The notes under the pieces were generated by a model. That model did no database searches. It was given only the letters and a program-made list of their open reading frames with translations, and had not been told where the DNA came from. From Diplocarpon mali (Eukaryota; Ascomycota; Leotiomycetes; Helotiales; Drepanopezizaceae), in assembly GCA_024741835.1 (NCBI GenBank), contig JAENRP010000027.1, positions 124,001 to 188,000 of the forward strand: 64,000 nt of DNA, read 5' to 3'. The stretch's first letter is position 1. Every line of letters begins with the position of its first letter. Shown here one piece after another: positions 1 through 13,646 of this stretch. Position numbers and translations under genes: made by a program.

Positions 1-3000
1 GGAGGAGTTCTGATTTATGACGAAGTGGGTAGAAATACAATTTGGTTCAGAAGGAAGCCACGAAATCAATTATTTACACACGGAAGGTTGTATTTTTGAC
101 TATCCAGTAGGGAAGGCGCGGCCACGCTTATCAAGACCATGTCTATGTCGCAGCATTCGAATAAATCAAAAAACCTGTGAAGAGTAGCAGAAGCTCTAGC
201 ATAGCTTTAATCATGATATGTGAGCGTATTTGCGCTGCAGTCATGCTTGTATAAAATTATATTCTAATGTTTATTTGCATTTTCAATGTCTGGCGAGACT
301 CCACTTAAGCGGCTACTTGATTAAGACTCAGAATCACTAGCTTTCGGCACCTAATGGATTGCAGGTGAATCAATTAAAGCATCTGAAATAACCCGATGGT
401 AATATCGCAGGCCTGGCAGCAAATCCTTGCTTGGTCAGAACCAAGTTGAAACGCGTTCTACTAAGTGTTAAAACTTAGAGTACCTGAAAAAATTAGCATT
501 TAGGATCAGATGAAATATCTAGCTATATAAGAAGCTCACAATGGCTTCGCTAGGAGAAAGCTTCCACATCTGCTATACCCTACTCTCAGGAGACCTTTCT
601 AAGCAGCTCTAAATAGTGTCTGGCTCAGTTCAGCAAATCGACCGTAAACATCTCCCAGTATCCCACCAGTGGCTGCGTATCCTCATACAACCAGCTTTTA
701 CAAAAGCGCTTCCCATCTATCCGGAGAAATATTCCCGAAATCGCCACTGATGCGATCGTGTTTATTCCATCTGGTTCAGACCAGAACTGTAAGATCTCCT
801 GCCCTATCAGCGCAGGTACATTTCCCCCAGCATATAGACAGCTGGTAGTTCCCAACCCATCACAAGACCAGATAGACTTGTTTCAGTCGCTGGTGTCGAG
901 ATGTGGGATTGCTCCCAGTTCAAGTTTCTTGGGTGCGCGGATGGAGAAGGTTCTGTTTCGTGGCTATCAGTGTAGAGGGTAGAGAGAGGACACCAGGCTT
1001 GGGATGTGGTGGTGGAGCCGCCGTCAGGCACTTGGAAAGCTCGAGTGACTTTGCCGTCGATGCTTTAGAGTTGGTTGCCGATGATATGTCCTGCTGTGAA
1101 TAGGGAGGGTAGGATGCACTGGGACGCGACTTTGAGGACCAACGCTAACATTGTGTAAAAGTTTGTAGACGATTTTACAATTTTAAACAGAGATCATGCT
1201 GGGGTTTATAAAGACGTAGAGTCTGGACCAACGTGACGACATGATTTGTGGCTGAATAGTAGAGGACAAAGAGTATAGCGGATTTAAACGAAAGTTCTGG
1301 CAACATTTTCTAGGTCCAGAGTTGGCTCTGAAAGAAGAAATGTGCCTTATGAGTTTTAGTCTCACAGTTATCCACAGCTTAAAAAAGATTTATTTGCCAA
1401 AGTTGATACCTCAATATCTTTGCTTCAGCAGGCATCTTCATATCTCGACTGCCACGTGATAATTACTTATCGAAGATAAAAATCAATTTCCAGTTAAGAT
1501 TGTATTTCTAAAGATTAAGAACTTCAGCGTTGTGATATTCCGATTTCTTGATGAAATACATGTCACAGAAACGATCCCCAAGATCGACTTTCTCAACCTC
1601 CATCTCATCTGCTAGTCTGCAAGGAAGAAAGTCGCAGTAAAGTTTCGATGTATATCTGGGCGGTATTTTGACTCGCAAAGTATTTACCGACCGTGGAGTT
1701 ATTCTCGTTTCTCTGAACATTCCGAGAAAATTTTAAGTGCAGGGAATCGCTTGTATCAAAATAACGTCTTCAAACTCATCGAAGAGATATCCTAGGCCTG
1801 TAGATCCAGTGTTTTCGGTCGCATGCCCTGGTGGAACATCTGGTGTAGCTACTGCCTCGCTAAGGTCGCAATCACAATAAAAATAAATTTGCTCTGGAGT
1901 CTTACTATAGGAAATACGGCAATTCCGTATACTTGACGTACATGTAAATGCAAGAAACAATTCTGCTATTAGGACAAAGATAATACTTGAATGGATGTAG
2001 CACCATTTGCCACGTGAGAATCAATTCCAGATTTCGACGATAAGAGACAGTCTCTGCGAAAAAATGTTTTAATAATCGAGACTTGAGATTTTCGTGTTGT
2101 TTGTTGTATAATAAAACCAGTTCAAAAAAATTTCAAGTATTATGATCTTTCGCCAAAGATTCTGAGCATAACAACGGTAACAAAAAGATCGTAGAGGGTT
2201 TCACGTCGAGTATTTCAGTTTTCCCTCTGATTGTTTTGATGCTTTCGGCCTGGTTTTCTATCGATGTCGATTCCATTTCCTATGTTTAATACTATACTCA
2301 CAACTCTTGTATATATTCTATTGGTGCTTCATACCGCTCCTTAATTAATCATAGGTGAATAAAAGCAGAAACTAAGTTTTCCAGAAAGTTCTCAACACTC
2401 ACTTAACGCGGATTACTATCTACAAAATATTCGGATAAAACCAAAGATATAAAATATCTTAAGGGCTTTAGTTAATAGATAGCAGGTACTGCGAAGAAAT
2501 ATCTGTAGCTCAAACCGGAAAATGTTTCGACCGCTAAGAAAAGCACATCGAGTTGGATTCTTGATTAGATGCCTGATTATTTAGAGGTGCCAAGTGCTAA
2601 GCGCTTCGACTACAGAGTTAAGATACTTTCAGAAATAAATTCTTAGGTTTCCGAACATACATCTGTCCTTATACTTATCCAAATCTGATACTAGACTGAT
2701 GTTGTTTAATGGTCAAGATATACTTCTGCAGCCCGTCTGGGTCGGGTAAAAGCAATTGCCTGTAGCATTTAGTACTACCTTATTGATTATAATCCTCCGA
2801 GTGAAGAAATCTTTTCTCTCGGAGTTCGAAATGCTGCAATAGAAAGTATTAAAACTTTCTCTGGGATCCTATGTTTACTACAATTATTGAAAAGGGGCTC
2901 GCTCGCTAAGATAGAGCTAAGAGTAGGGGTTTCTCCGCACGCTAATTTCAACGACCGTCATCGTACTGCGCCTGCACCATCCATCTCGCGACGACTCTGT

Positions 3001-3203
3001 TTACCTCCTGAGACTTTTCCCAATCGGATTTGGGCGATCACAGGGATGGAAGAAATTGGAATAGCCTCCATTTGCCGGACCCTGGTCTGCTCATTGAGTG
3101 CTGGTAACGTAACTATGAGATCATCGACAATAATGGATTCGCAAGCTAAGTACATCTCAAACTTTCCTCTATTTGTGTACACGAGTTTTCTTTACTACTC
3201 ATT
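1..3203. other. Gene-poor left flank with broken reading frames
   Basis: No intact gene is recognisable. On the minus strand about 610-1156 is less AT-rich and reads like a decayed gene (listed separately). A second minus-strand patch, about 1508-1990, has two adjacent open segments in different frames; the upstream one has a hydrophobic stretch followed by a cysteine-bearing tract, but I find no in-frame ATG and no family match. The rest, about 2000-2880, is AT-rich with no usable frame. Confidence 0.5.
610..1156 (-). pseudogene. Possible relic of a small secreted protein gene
   Basis: Reading leftwards from an ATG near 1154, about 28 codons open with a hydrophobic, signal-peptide-like start and then reach a TAA. 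The same frame then stays open for over 100 codons, to a TGA near 807. A different frame takes over for 625-855 and ends in a TGA. One stop plus one frame change in a base composition richer than its surroundings fits a decayed gene. An unrecognised intron could explain the frame change but not the early TAA. I recognise no family. Expression or an intact homologue would decide. Confidence 0.28.
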
Positions 3204-4613
3204 ATGAAATTCTGCACTCTCCTCAAAGCCTTGGGAATCGCTGGCTTAGCAGCAGCGCAGAACGCCACGTACTTTCAGACAACCCTCAACAGTACGCTCA
3301 GCACAACCGGCACTCGAAACGTTCGCATAGATACTGGAACCTATGGACCAGCCATCGAAGAGTATCACTACTATTATGATCAATGGCCAATCGGGCTTGC
3401 AGTCTCGAGGACCGGCAGGGCTTTTGCTTGCTATACTCGCGGCGCGTATGCGTATACACTGGGCGAGATCCTGAACCAGACATCAGAACGGGCCTACCCT
3501 TCCCAGGAGCTGAATACACCTCCTGGAGGTCTGTATACAATCACAAACGGGATCCAGTTTGGAAACAATGATTCGAATACTTTTATATCTGTTCAGGCGC
3601 TTTTCATCACCCCGGATGATACGTTGTGGGTGCTAGATACAGGCAGGCCGTCTATCAACGAGTCTCAAGCTCCAAGCATGCCATACGCCGCGCCTGGAGG
3701 TCCAAAGTTAGTGTCTATCAACCTGTCCAACGACTCGATTTCCCGAACCTACACTCTTCCGGCAGATGTCCACTATCCCGATTCATACATGAACGATCTT
3801 CGGTTCGATATGCGTGCCAATGCTACAGAATCTGGTGGTGGAATTGCATATATTGTCGACTCGAGTAATGAGGGGAGGACGGGTTTTATCATGATTGATC
3901 TTGCGACCGGAGAAAGCTGGAGGCAGCTGAGTCAGCACCCAAGCACACTGCGGACTTTTGGAGACGTGCCGAGCTATCAGGGCATCCCATTCTATCTCAG
4001 ACAAGCGGGAAGTCCACTAGGGTACCAACAAGAAGGCCTTGATGGGGCGGAGCTGAGCTTGTATGGTGATGTTGGTATTCTTTCTGGCAAACAGGAGAAG
4101 ATGGACTAATAGGAGAGTAGGTTATGTACTACTCTCCTCTGACATCCGATGATCTATTTTCAATTGAAACGAAATTTCTACGAGCAAATCCCTCAAATGA
4201 CACCCTGTCTGCAAATCGAGCATTCGACAACGTCAAGAACCTCGGCCAGCGAGGAGGAAACGCAAACGGATTTTCATCGGACAGTCTAGGCAACGTGTAC
4301 ATGCTCATGCCCTCATCTAATGCTATTTACATATACAAGTTCGTACACCGTCAAATCCCGTGAAAGTTTACTGATCGATGCGCCCAGTGATACGACTCTG
4401 CAAGTCGAGCCCTATCTCCGAGATCCGAGAATTATCTGGCCGGATAGCGCAAATGTTGGGTTTGATGGCTACATCTACTTCAACATCAACCAGCTGCCGT
4501 ATCAGCCGGATTGGAACAATGGTGTGGATAGGAGACAGCATCCAGGTTTGATTCTGAGGAGCAAGTTACCTGACGGGGCAAACAAGAATATGTTGTTGGG
4601 ACCATCAACTTAA
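3204..4613 (+). CDS. Secreted major royal jelly protein / yellow-family beta-propeller protein
   Basis: Three exons (3204-4070, 4121-4338, 4388-4613) give about 436 residues. The apparent frame breaks are two short introns, 50 and 49 nt. Intron 1 has a GTTGGT donor, a GGACTAAT branch and a TAG acceptor; intron 2 has GTTCGT, TTTACTGAT and CAG. Splicing restores the family reading: VMYYSPLTS, then a join leading into EPYLRDPRIIWPD and DGYIYFNINQL, hallmark motifs of the MRJP/yellow fold. The N-terminus (MKFCTLLKALGIAGLAAAQ) is a signal peptide and many N-x-S/T sites follow, so the product is probably a secreted glycoprotein. In insects the family includes yellow and royal jelly proteins; the role in fungi is unclear and no catalytic site can be assigned. 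It stands alone beside the gene-poor left flank. Confidence 0.9.
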
Positions 4614-5964
4614 TTCGAGGCACGACTAAAACATTGGGGCAGGAGAAGAGGCTTTGGTATTGCACAGTAATGCAGCCTCGCATGTAATCAAGCAACAAAT
4701 CAGAGAAGGCTATTGAGGCACACATCAAGACTGCTTGAGAATTGTAGCTAAGCTGCTGGTTGTTTTGGTTTCATGGAGGAACGTACTCGAGTGGCTCCCT
4801 CGCAATTTCCAAAAACTCACATTCTGGCTTGAATTGGTTCCCAGCATATAAAAAAACCCAAAGAAGGAACCATAATCATTCTCTTCTCTCCAATCAGTTC
4901 TTTCTCAGGTCCTTTGCGCCTCCAGTGCATGTGTAGCAGCATGCTGTGGCGCAGTGCCTTGAATCATGAGCCCCAAATGGACTGTTCTGAAATCATGGGC
5001 TTTCAGATAACCATGAGGAAATCAGCTGAAATTTAAGTCATTGAATTACCCTGAGCAAGGTTGCTAAATTAACAACAGATAGCTTCTGCAACAATACCAG
5101 AGCCTTACCCTTTCTGGTGAGGATTGCGTATCCTTACGTCATCTTGAGACTGGATCATAAGAGAGATATATACAGATAGATGTATATGTATATGTACGTG
5201 TATAAAGAACCCTTTTTCCTTCCTTTCCTAGACAACTGTCATCAGAGTATCAAGTACCGTACATTATGATATATACAGAGGGTATTTTACGGAGAACAGA
5301 CAATCTTGATATCTTCTTAATATCATGCGCGCTTATAGAGCATAGAGCAGAGCACACAGCGCAGCGTGGCGCGAAAAAGATGAAAAACAAGCGAGCGAGC
5401 GAGCGAACAATCGCCTCCTATTTTTTTCTTTTTTCTTCGGCTTCAGATGATGAGGATTGTTTGAGATGTCCGCCTTCCCAGGCTCTGCTCCAGACTCCAG
5501 ACTCCAGCACACAGACGCTACAGAACCGGAACTCTGTATCCCAAATCCCACGTCGAAGCACTAGAAAGTAGGGACATGCGCTCAGCTACTCCGACTAGTG
5601 ACAACACAAGCCAGGAGAAGAGGAATATGAAGAAACTAGCTTGCTCGATACAGAGATCCCCCCATCCCTTTCCTCTCACCCCCGCCCGTGGAAGTACTGG
5701 TACGCACCTCGCCAAGCATCTGCGATAGCCGAGGACGACAGGAGAGCGACAGGAACAAGGTGCGGGCCGAGCAAGCACGCAATCGCATTGCATCTTCCAC
5801 GGCGGAACGTATATGCTTACCTCCCCTTTGCTCTCCGCCCGCCAGCTGTCCATGCATCTCGAAGGCTTCACGCTCTAGCCCGTCGACTGCCCGCTCCCAC
5901 TCCGACAGCCAGCACCGCCCGGACATCCCAATGACCATAGCCTGTCGCTCCCATACCCTACTCC
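4614..5964. other. Intergenic region between yellow-like gene and hydrolase gene
   Basis: These are the 3' flanks of the convergent yellow-like (+) and hydrolase (-) genes. A purine-pyrimidine microsatellite of TA/TG/GATA type lies at about 5165-5204. The CT-rich DNA from 5300 to 5960 opens several overlapping frames on both strands, none resembling a protein family. No gene is called. Confidence 0.5.
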
Positions 5965-7404
5965 CTACAGACCCACGAAGCTGGCGACCCAGGCGGCGGC
6001 CGGCACGACGAAGTTGCGGTGGATGTCGCCGTCGACGGCGGCGGCGGAGTCAAACGCGTGCTTGGCGTTCGGGACGAGCGCCTTCTCGGCGGGCACGCGC
6101 TGCGCCAGCAGCGCGGTGTGGAGAGAGTGGACGTGCGAGGTGCCGAAGGTGTCGTCCGCCGAGCCCATGATCTGGTAGACGGGCGGATAGGGGATGAGCG
6201 TGCATAGGTGAAGGGGGCCTGCTTGTGGTAAGTCGGTGTCTTTTTTGGTCATGACTTAGGTTTCGGATCAGGGGAGGGGATTGGAGGACGAGGGTTGGCG
6301 GGAGGGAGAGATGGGGCGAGGGAAGTGAGGGTATGAGCTGAGGGAGTAGGAGAGGGGGAGGGGGGAGGTGAGAAGGCAACTGACTGATAGCATCCACCTC
6401 CTCTTTACTCACACACCCCTGCTCGGGTAGCCTCAGCGAGCCATCATCCATTCTCACCAGCCCCTTGAGCAGAAACTCCGCGACGAGGCTCCGCTGGAAG
6501 ATATTCATCGCCATGATCTGTCGCGGGCGGATGCAGTCCCTGGCCGACTTGGGCAAGGGAGTGTCGGTGGGCGGGTTGTCGTACGTGGTGGCCGCGGCCA
6601 GCACTTCCGCGGTACACGGCACTGGAAGAGAGTCAGCCGTGTCGTGTCTCATATCGACCAACATGGATTTGGGATCTCGAGTCGTGGTCTCGCGGGGATG
6701 GGGGAGGCGAGGCCTCGAGACGTCAACACAGGATGAGATTAAGCGAGGAAGCCAAAACATACGCGTGCTCCCCGGGTTCGCGACGAAACGATGCAGATAC
6801 GGGAGGTGGTGTAGGTTGGTGGGTCCGTACATGGACAGGATAGCTTTCGGAGCGACGGACCACAGTTTAGGCTGTGGGAGAGTAAGCTTCTCGAGCCCGC
6901 GAACCTTGTTTTCCTTCCCGAGACCGCGGCACCGGGAACGAGACTGACCGTCAACAGAGCCAGGTGGGCACCGGCCGAAGCGCCCACGACGACGAGCTGC
7001 GCCGCGTCGACGAGCACGCGCGAGTCCGCCAGCTCGGCGGCCAGGCTGGTCCGCAGCCAGCCCTCGACGTCCCTCACGTCGGAGAGCTGGCCGTCGAGGC
7101 TCGTCTCGGGACACAGCCGGTAGTCCATCGACACGACAACGAAGCCGAGCTGCAAGAACTGGTAGAAGAGCGGGCGGCAGTAGTCCGACCGGTTGCTACC
7201 CAGCCAGCCGCCGCCGTGGATGAAGAGCATGACAGGGTGGCTCCTGCCGTGGGGTGGAGAGGGTTGTTTCGCGGTGCTGCTGCTGCTTGTGGCCGGGACG
7301 TAGACGTCGAGCGGGATGTGCGTCTTGCCCACGCTCTTGTAGACGCAGGTCTTGGTGATGGGGAGCGCTGCTGGGCGAGGATTATCGTCGACGGGATTCG
7401 CCAT
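5965..7404 (-). CDS. Alpha/beta hydrolase (esterase/lipase-like, BD-FAE or hydrolase-3 type)
   Basis: Four exons on the minus strand: 7404-6949, 6871-6763, 6621-6385 and 6218-5965, about 351 residues. Introns are 77, 141 and 166 nt, with GTCAGT, GTATGT and GTCAGT donors and CAG acceptors; all phases close. The protein carries the oxyanion-hole motif FIHGGGWLGSN, the nucleophile elbow GASAGAHLALLT (Ser), an acid in MGSADDTFGTSH and the base in NAKHAFD, so the Ser-Asp-His triad is complete. No signal peptide is seen, so a cytosolic esterase or small-molecule hydrolase is likely; the substrate cannot be read off. The frame is also open upstream to an ATG at 7545, but that extension is basic and low-complexity; 7404 (MANPVDDNP) is preferred. 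The 141-nt intron is in frame without a stop, so retention would also be readable. Confidence 0.85.
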
Positions 7405-10400
7405 CTTGGGTCGATTCGTGTTGGCCTTGACGCTGGGGCGTCGGGCCTTGGGCAGGAGAAAGGATGGAGTTCCGACGGTCCGTTTCTGCTTCGTGGGCCT
7501 CTGCGGCCTCGGGGCTCTCCTTGTGGTCATCGTGAACGGCTGCACTGGACGATTCCGCAGCGAGGAGACCGCTTATAAGGAGGCACGCCAGCCGGCGAGC
7601 AGGTGGCGCTCCCGAAAGGACAGACAGGTTAAGAAGCGTAAAAGCTAACGCGAAGGCTAATGTGGTCTCTGATCAGTGCGTTCGGTTCCAGACCCTCGGG
7701 GTGGGGATGTTCGCGCTGGGGATCTGGGTTCAGCAATCAATGCGAGGGAGATCTGTGTTTACTTGGAAGATCCGGTCGCAAGGGAGGGTTTTGTGCATTT
7801 TATATCGGAGGCGCTTGAGTTGGGACTTGGGAGGCCCGGGCATGGGCAAAAGGAAGGAGAAGTCAGAGAAGGACGGAGGCAATGAAAAGAAAGCAGCACA
7901 GCACCGGCATCGTGATTGTGTCACGGCGCACTGCTTTGGTACCGCGGTGATTTGTTGTAACCTGTCAATTGCAGGGGGGGTTGGGGTGGGGGAATGTTCC
8001 AACTCAAAATACCTTGGTAATTGAAATGCGCTCAAGACCCGTTCGCACTAGAACGTGCCTGGAGCCCAAAATCGATTGCATTTCATCTATGAGGAATTAA
8101 CTTTCGACCAAGAGTCACGAGATCGCGGTTCTGAATCTATCTCGGAAACTCTATCGACATGTTCTCACGAATGACAGGAGAACTGATGAAAAGAAGCCCC
8201 CCCACGATACGGCCTACCTGATCAAATCAAGCATTCCGGATCTTCTCCCTGCAACTGACAGGTTACCGCCATCCACTCGGTACCGTAGCACGGCACGTTG
8301 CTTTGTTGGAGGGCCTCGCGGCGTTGCCAGGGTGCCGATTTCTCGACCGCAGGCGATTGTGATGCCTCGGGACCTTGATACTCGGGTGCTCGCCTCTTGC
8401 TGAATCATGTCGGCGCTGGAGCTGCACTCGTGGAGCTACGTGAGAGAGCAAAGACTGCACAGCAAATTCCAGGTCGGGAAATGAAAACTAGCCCAAAGTC
8501 AACAGATGGTCTGATGATAATCGTCCTACCATCGAGTATTGACGCTCACCATTTAGACTTTCTGCTAAGAATGCACCTTGGCCCGTCCAGGAGTGCAGGG
8601 GAATCCCAACGAGCACGTTTCGCCTAGACTCTTTTTTGGGCTTTCTTGTTGGCTTGTTTACTTTGGTCTGGCCTGGAAGATGTATTTATTGATTTTTCTC
8701 GCTAAAGAGCCTCTACGCAGCGTGCAGCCGCAATCAAAATACCCACCTCCTGCCAACTGCCGCAATGATGAGATTGAGTCCCCCACTCCCCGTCTCCAGT
8801 CACCGCCAGCAAGGCACATTGGCGATCCCGAAGCTCCCCTCCTCTGCCAGCTGAGCGCAGCACGAAACAACACATCAACACATCAACACCACGCACTCGC
8901 CGGCGGCCAGATGCCTTGCCGCCCCCAAGCCTGATGCCGGAATCCCTTGCACCTGAGCGTGCCACGACCATCCCTCTCCCGAATGCCCGCCGCTGGGCTT
9001 TCTATCCCCGCGTCGGAGTTCCTCGTACGATTTGCGGTGAGCAGCCGGCCGACCGGCCCTCCTCCTCGCGTCGGCGGGGATCCGGAGGTCAGGGACGAGT
9101 ACGTTCTGGCGTTGACGTGGATGTGAGCGATCGGAGCCTGCAATCTGCGGAAATATGCGGGGAGGAAATGCTTCATCTTCATCGGTCGCACAGTTGGCTA
9201 CAGACCCGTCACCTTTTTCTAGGTCACCCGGTTTTTCGGGCAGATCGGGGCCTGTGCTGTGATGTGTTGTCTGCTGTGCAAGGGACGAGGAAGCTCGCCT
9301 ACTCACCTTTTTTCCTTCAATTCCGCAGACCGCGGATCGAGAGACCCATGAGTTCTGCTCCATGGCAATTTCACGTACGAGTTCTAGAAGCCGGCTGGCC
9401 GGAGAACGGTCCCGGCCATGATCTACGGATCGTGAGAATTGTCCATTTATGAAGTGTCTCACCTTTAAGATTTCCTGAGATCGAAAGCAGTCTGATTCCT
9501 CTCTGATAATCTCGATTTCATATATTCTAGTGGGCTCCGGTGGGGGTCTTCGATCCACTGTCGGCGGGGGGAAAGGGGGGGCGGGAAAGGGAGTGAGATG
9601 TCCGTGAGAATATCCGAGATATGCGATCAACCGAACGGGGACTTTTTGTCGGTCTTGGAGATGATCAGTCTGTATTGTGGAGGAGAGACGGAGAGAGGAG
9701 ATGAGAGGAGGGGAGTCGCTTTTCCCGAGAGCCTGCCTGCATGGCACGCGTGGACTTTGCAATTCATGACAGGATTGAACCGTTGGGAATACATAAAATG
9801 GGGCCCCTGGAATCCGGGACTGCCCGTTGGACAGGATAGAAGCATAGTTGAAGGCTAATTCTGCATTGACCATCGACGGGTCTGTTCGTCCCCGTCGCAT
9901 TCGAGGGTCGGTAATCTACATGAGATATAACGAATCTTGACTTAACAAGTCATAACCAAAAACCGTTTCACACCCGCCTGTCCAGCTCTTCCCCTGTTTC
10001 CCTGACCAGCATCCAGCATCTCGTTTCTCGTGTCCTAGTACCGACCTACTCCTTCTCATACCCCCCGGTATGCGAGCACGGTAACTCGAACCAGGGGGAT
10101 ATCTACCGGATGTAGGAACTCGGGCTATTTTCAAACGCAAGGGAACGCTTCGTGCCTGGAGAGCATTGCACATAGGAAGTTCATGAACGTTTCTTGTTCC
10201 AAGTACGATAGCTCACGTATCAAACAGCTCACTCGCAAGGCGGCTACCACCATGGCTACCTGCAAATGCTGTCTCACATAATATCCGACTCTCAAGGGGC
10301 ATACCGGAGTTTTTGGATCTATCGTACTCGAAATATGACAAATCGGGAGTACTCATTCATGCTGTCCGATCCTTTCCCTCCCAGCCCACCTCATAGCCCC

Positions 10401-13400
10401 AGCACCCGAAATATAACCTGCCAGATCTTCCGCATCGCGTGCCCGCCGGTCTGACCATGCATCCGTGCACCTCCATCTCCATACCCAAGCTCCCCGGGCT
10501 CAGGCGAGGAGGGAAAAGGGGAGGGAAAACACTTGCAAGCCCGGCCCGAACGCACCCTGCCGCCGAATCCGTTCCACCACAGCCAGCGCCCGTTGCCCGT
10601 CCGCGTCCTCTGTGTCGCATGCGATGGAGTATAACTGGGCCCTGGACCTCGGAGAGCAGGTCTCCACAACCACCCGCCGGGCCGTTCCCCGTCCCCGGAA
10701 TCCGGCCATTGGCTGGCGGCCGACTTCCCGCCGAGAAAGTAAATAAACAAACGACGCGGCCAGCCCGCTTGATGATGATTTATCGGCTGGGACGTGGACG
10801 TCGGTGGGCCGTGTGCTGGGCATTCTGCGGAGGGGGCCTGTTTGTTGTATTTCCTTTCCATGTTGCTCTGCGTTGCTTATTCGAAAACAAAACACTCATT
10901 CGGCATTTTGCTGCTCGTCATTCCACCTGATTTCCTCCGTTTCTCCCTGCACCGTGGGACTCTTGTCCCTTTCCCTCAGCCATCTCCTTTCCTTTTCCTC
11001 TCCACCTGCCACTACCCCGGCGTCGCGGTCACACCGCGTGTACGTGCAAGCCCACCCAACAGCTCGATCCGTTGAGACTCGACGTCCGGTTTCAATACGA
11101 TGCAGTGCCAGAAATCTCCCATCCCTGTAGATATCCCGAATCCGAAGGGCAGAGAAAGTGGCGTGATGTGTTCCGGGCTGTGTCTGGTACGTGAGGTGCG
11201 CCTTGCCGTCGCTCCATATTCATCTGATTCAACGTCCATCCGAGTATAATCAAGCATTGGGAAGCCAATAGAGGTCTAACATGGTGGGGCATCGCTCCTG
11301 GGTTAGTAGACTTCATGTATCGTGAGAGGCGGCGATTGCTACAGAGCGTTGCTGCCTGACGAGTGTAAATGTAACGATATGATTGCTTGTGAAAACTACT
11401 CTACTATGCTGCTGTAGTGCCTGGTTTTCATCCCAGCTAGATATCAGCCAACGCTACATGGATTTTATCTATAGAGAGATGAAGCTGGCGTGTTTTCTTC
11501 CGAGAAATACCATGGAATTCTTGAAGGACAATCGATGGAGAGGATAAGGCGGAACTCAACTCGTATTTGGATTTTCGAAGGAAGCTCAACTGCGGACTAT
11601 CAATATTGCGACATATTGTCATACCAGTATTGATATATCCAAGCTAAACATCGCCAGACAAGATCCAAGATGCCGATTTTGACCGAGGCGCTCCAGAGCC
11701 ACCGGATCTGAAACACTGTCTCCATTACAGTCACCAACGCCGTCGCCAACACTGCACAGTCTATCTCACCCACTCTCTCACCCCAGCCCGACCCGATCCA
11801 GCTCCAGACAGCTAGCTCACAGCTCACACTCTTACTATACTCCAACCCAACCTAGCCCAACTTCTCTCCAAGCCACCCCGCATACCTGATCCGATAACTT
11901 TGAAATAAACAAGCGCTTGATAGGTAGGGGTGATCCGATGCAACGAGATACTCGTACTATGTAATGCCTAACGCAAAGGCAAAAAGAACCCCCCCGAGCC
12001 CGAAACCGAACGCGATACATCGGGATGCCTTAGGCCACATCTGGCGACAGAATTGCTTTCAACTTCTCAGAAACGCTAATCAAAGTTTACCAAAAGCTAG
12101 TCTTCATCTTTTCGAACCACATATGAGACTGAGTCATGGCTATCGCGCACCCTTTACGGAATCTTGATAGTATTTTCTTGCTGGAATCGACCATATCCCT
12201 CGCGGTTGGTTAGCAGACTTGGGACATCAACTACCTCGACTTTCTATATGAAGTAAACGACTCAGCTCTCTGAGATCATGTTAGTATTTAATAAGGAACT
12301 ACATTGTATACCTGTAATGTCTCTAGAATTCTTAGGTATTGAACCGCTTTCTATAGCTACATAGCATATGTTGCGAGTCGGATTTTGATAAGAAACTAGA
12401 GTTACTAAGATCTCACTCAAGCGGCACGTGTTATAAACCGTTCGTAGGATGGCCTTTTAGACTAAAATGGCTTTCTATCACAAACAGATGCTCACTCTAT
12501 AAAACTAGCTGATTTAATCAAACAAGCGATAAGAGTCAGTCGCGAATCGATTTTTCACCTTTTTCAAGATTGTCAGCTTTGCTAATGGACGGATTCGGCA
12601 ACTCAGTTCCCAAGCTCAGTTATACATAGGATCAGTAGAGTTAGCATAAACTGTGAAGTGGACACGTGGGGCTGATCAAAACCTACTCTCGACTGAGCTC
12701 TCAACTCAGCTTCAGCCAGCTGTGCACCCACGAGACCACTGAGAGACCAGCACCTATGCGCACGTGCCAGTCTTTTCAGTGTTCTGACAGGTGTATATAT
12801 ACGTTATTGCATTCCGAAAAATACCATATAAAAGCATAATTGAGCTTGCAAATCTACCAATGGACCACCCTTATAGAAGTTCACATGCTAGGATAGTGGC
12901 AATTTCACCTATAACAAAGTAACTACAAAGTGAGCAATCATCAAGCTAAGGGATATCACATCCGGCCTGATTTTAGCAGCAGAACCGGCCTAATGACCGT
13001 TAATACCAGGCCCCCTTGTTGAAGCTGAAGTATTTAAGGGGTACTTCTATAATATGATACAATAGCAATCCATTGCAACCATTTAATTGTCGACTGGGGT
13101 TAGGCTTTTGCCCACATGGGTACAATAGGCTGAATACTGAATCCGAAGAGTTTATATGCCGGTTTCTCCTTGTTCCTAATAAGACCATATCGTTTTCCGC
13201 TGCTGCGAAGTAGCTTGTAACTCATACAGTGCAGTAAGAGGGAAAGAAAGATATAATCTAGATTTCTTTCCTTATACTGCATAGTGAGTACGCTGCTAGG
13301 ATCTACAGTAGGATAATCGAAATCGAAAGGGTACTAATTTTAGCAAGATAAATAGCCCAACACTCCTCTTGCTGGCATGCTTAGTAGTATGACTTGTAAA

Positions 13401-13646
13401 AAAGCTAGCTAGCAGTTGCGCTCAAGCCTTTGCCCTACCTGAATCACCAGCATAACAGGGCTTGATACCCGAGTTGCAGAATCCAACCAAGTGATAACCA
13501 AGTTCTAGAAAATAGGGGTTGTTACAGACCTATCACTCAGCCCAATAGCCGAGTTGCAAAATCCCTCTTCTATACTTTGTCGCAGGCCGAAAAAATACAT
13601 AGCAGCGTATATGTACAAGGGTGGTTCCTAAGTAGTTTTACACAGT
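7405..13646. other. Long region without a recognisable gene
   Basis: From 7.5 to 11.9 kb the DNA is moderately GC-rich and opens long frames on both strands, including a 341-codon minus-strand frame at 8875-9900. None has a domain, a biased amino-acid profile or splice-joined continuity that I trust. From 11.9 to 13.6 kb it turns AT-rich and is closed in all frames. Two copies of a short motif around CCGAGTTGCARAATCC occur near 13468 and 13549, suggesting retroelement debris next to the LTR that starts at 13647. Confidence 0.45.

Noticed and set aside
8875..9900. 341-codon minus-strand open frame
   Set aside because: No domain or signal; overlapping long frames on the other strand; GC-rich DNA here opens frames by chance, and composition (Arg/Pro/Ser) is typical of chance translation.
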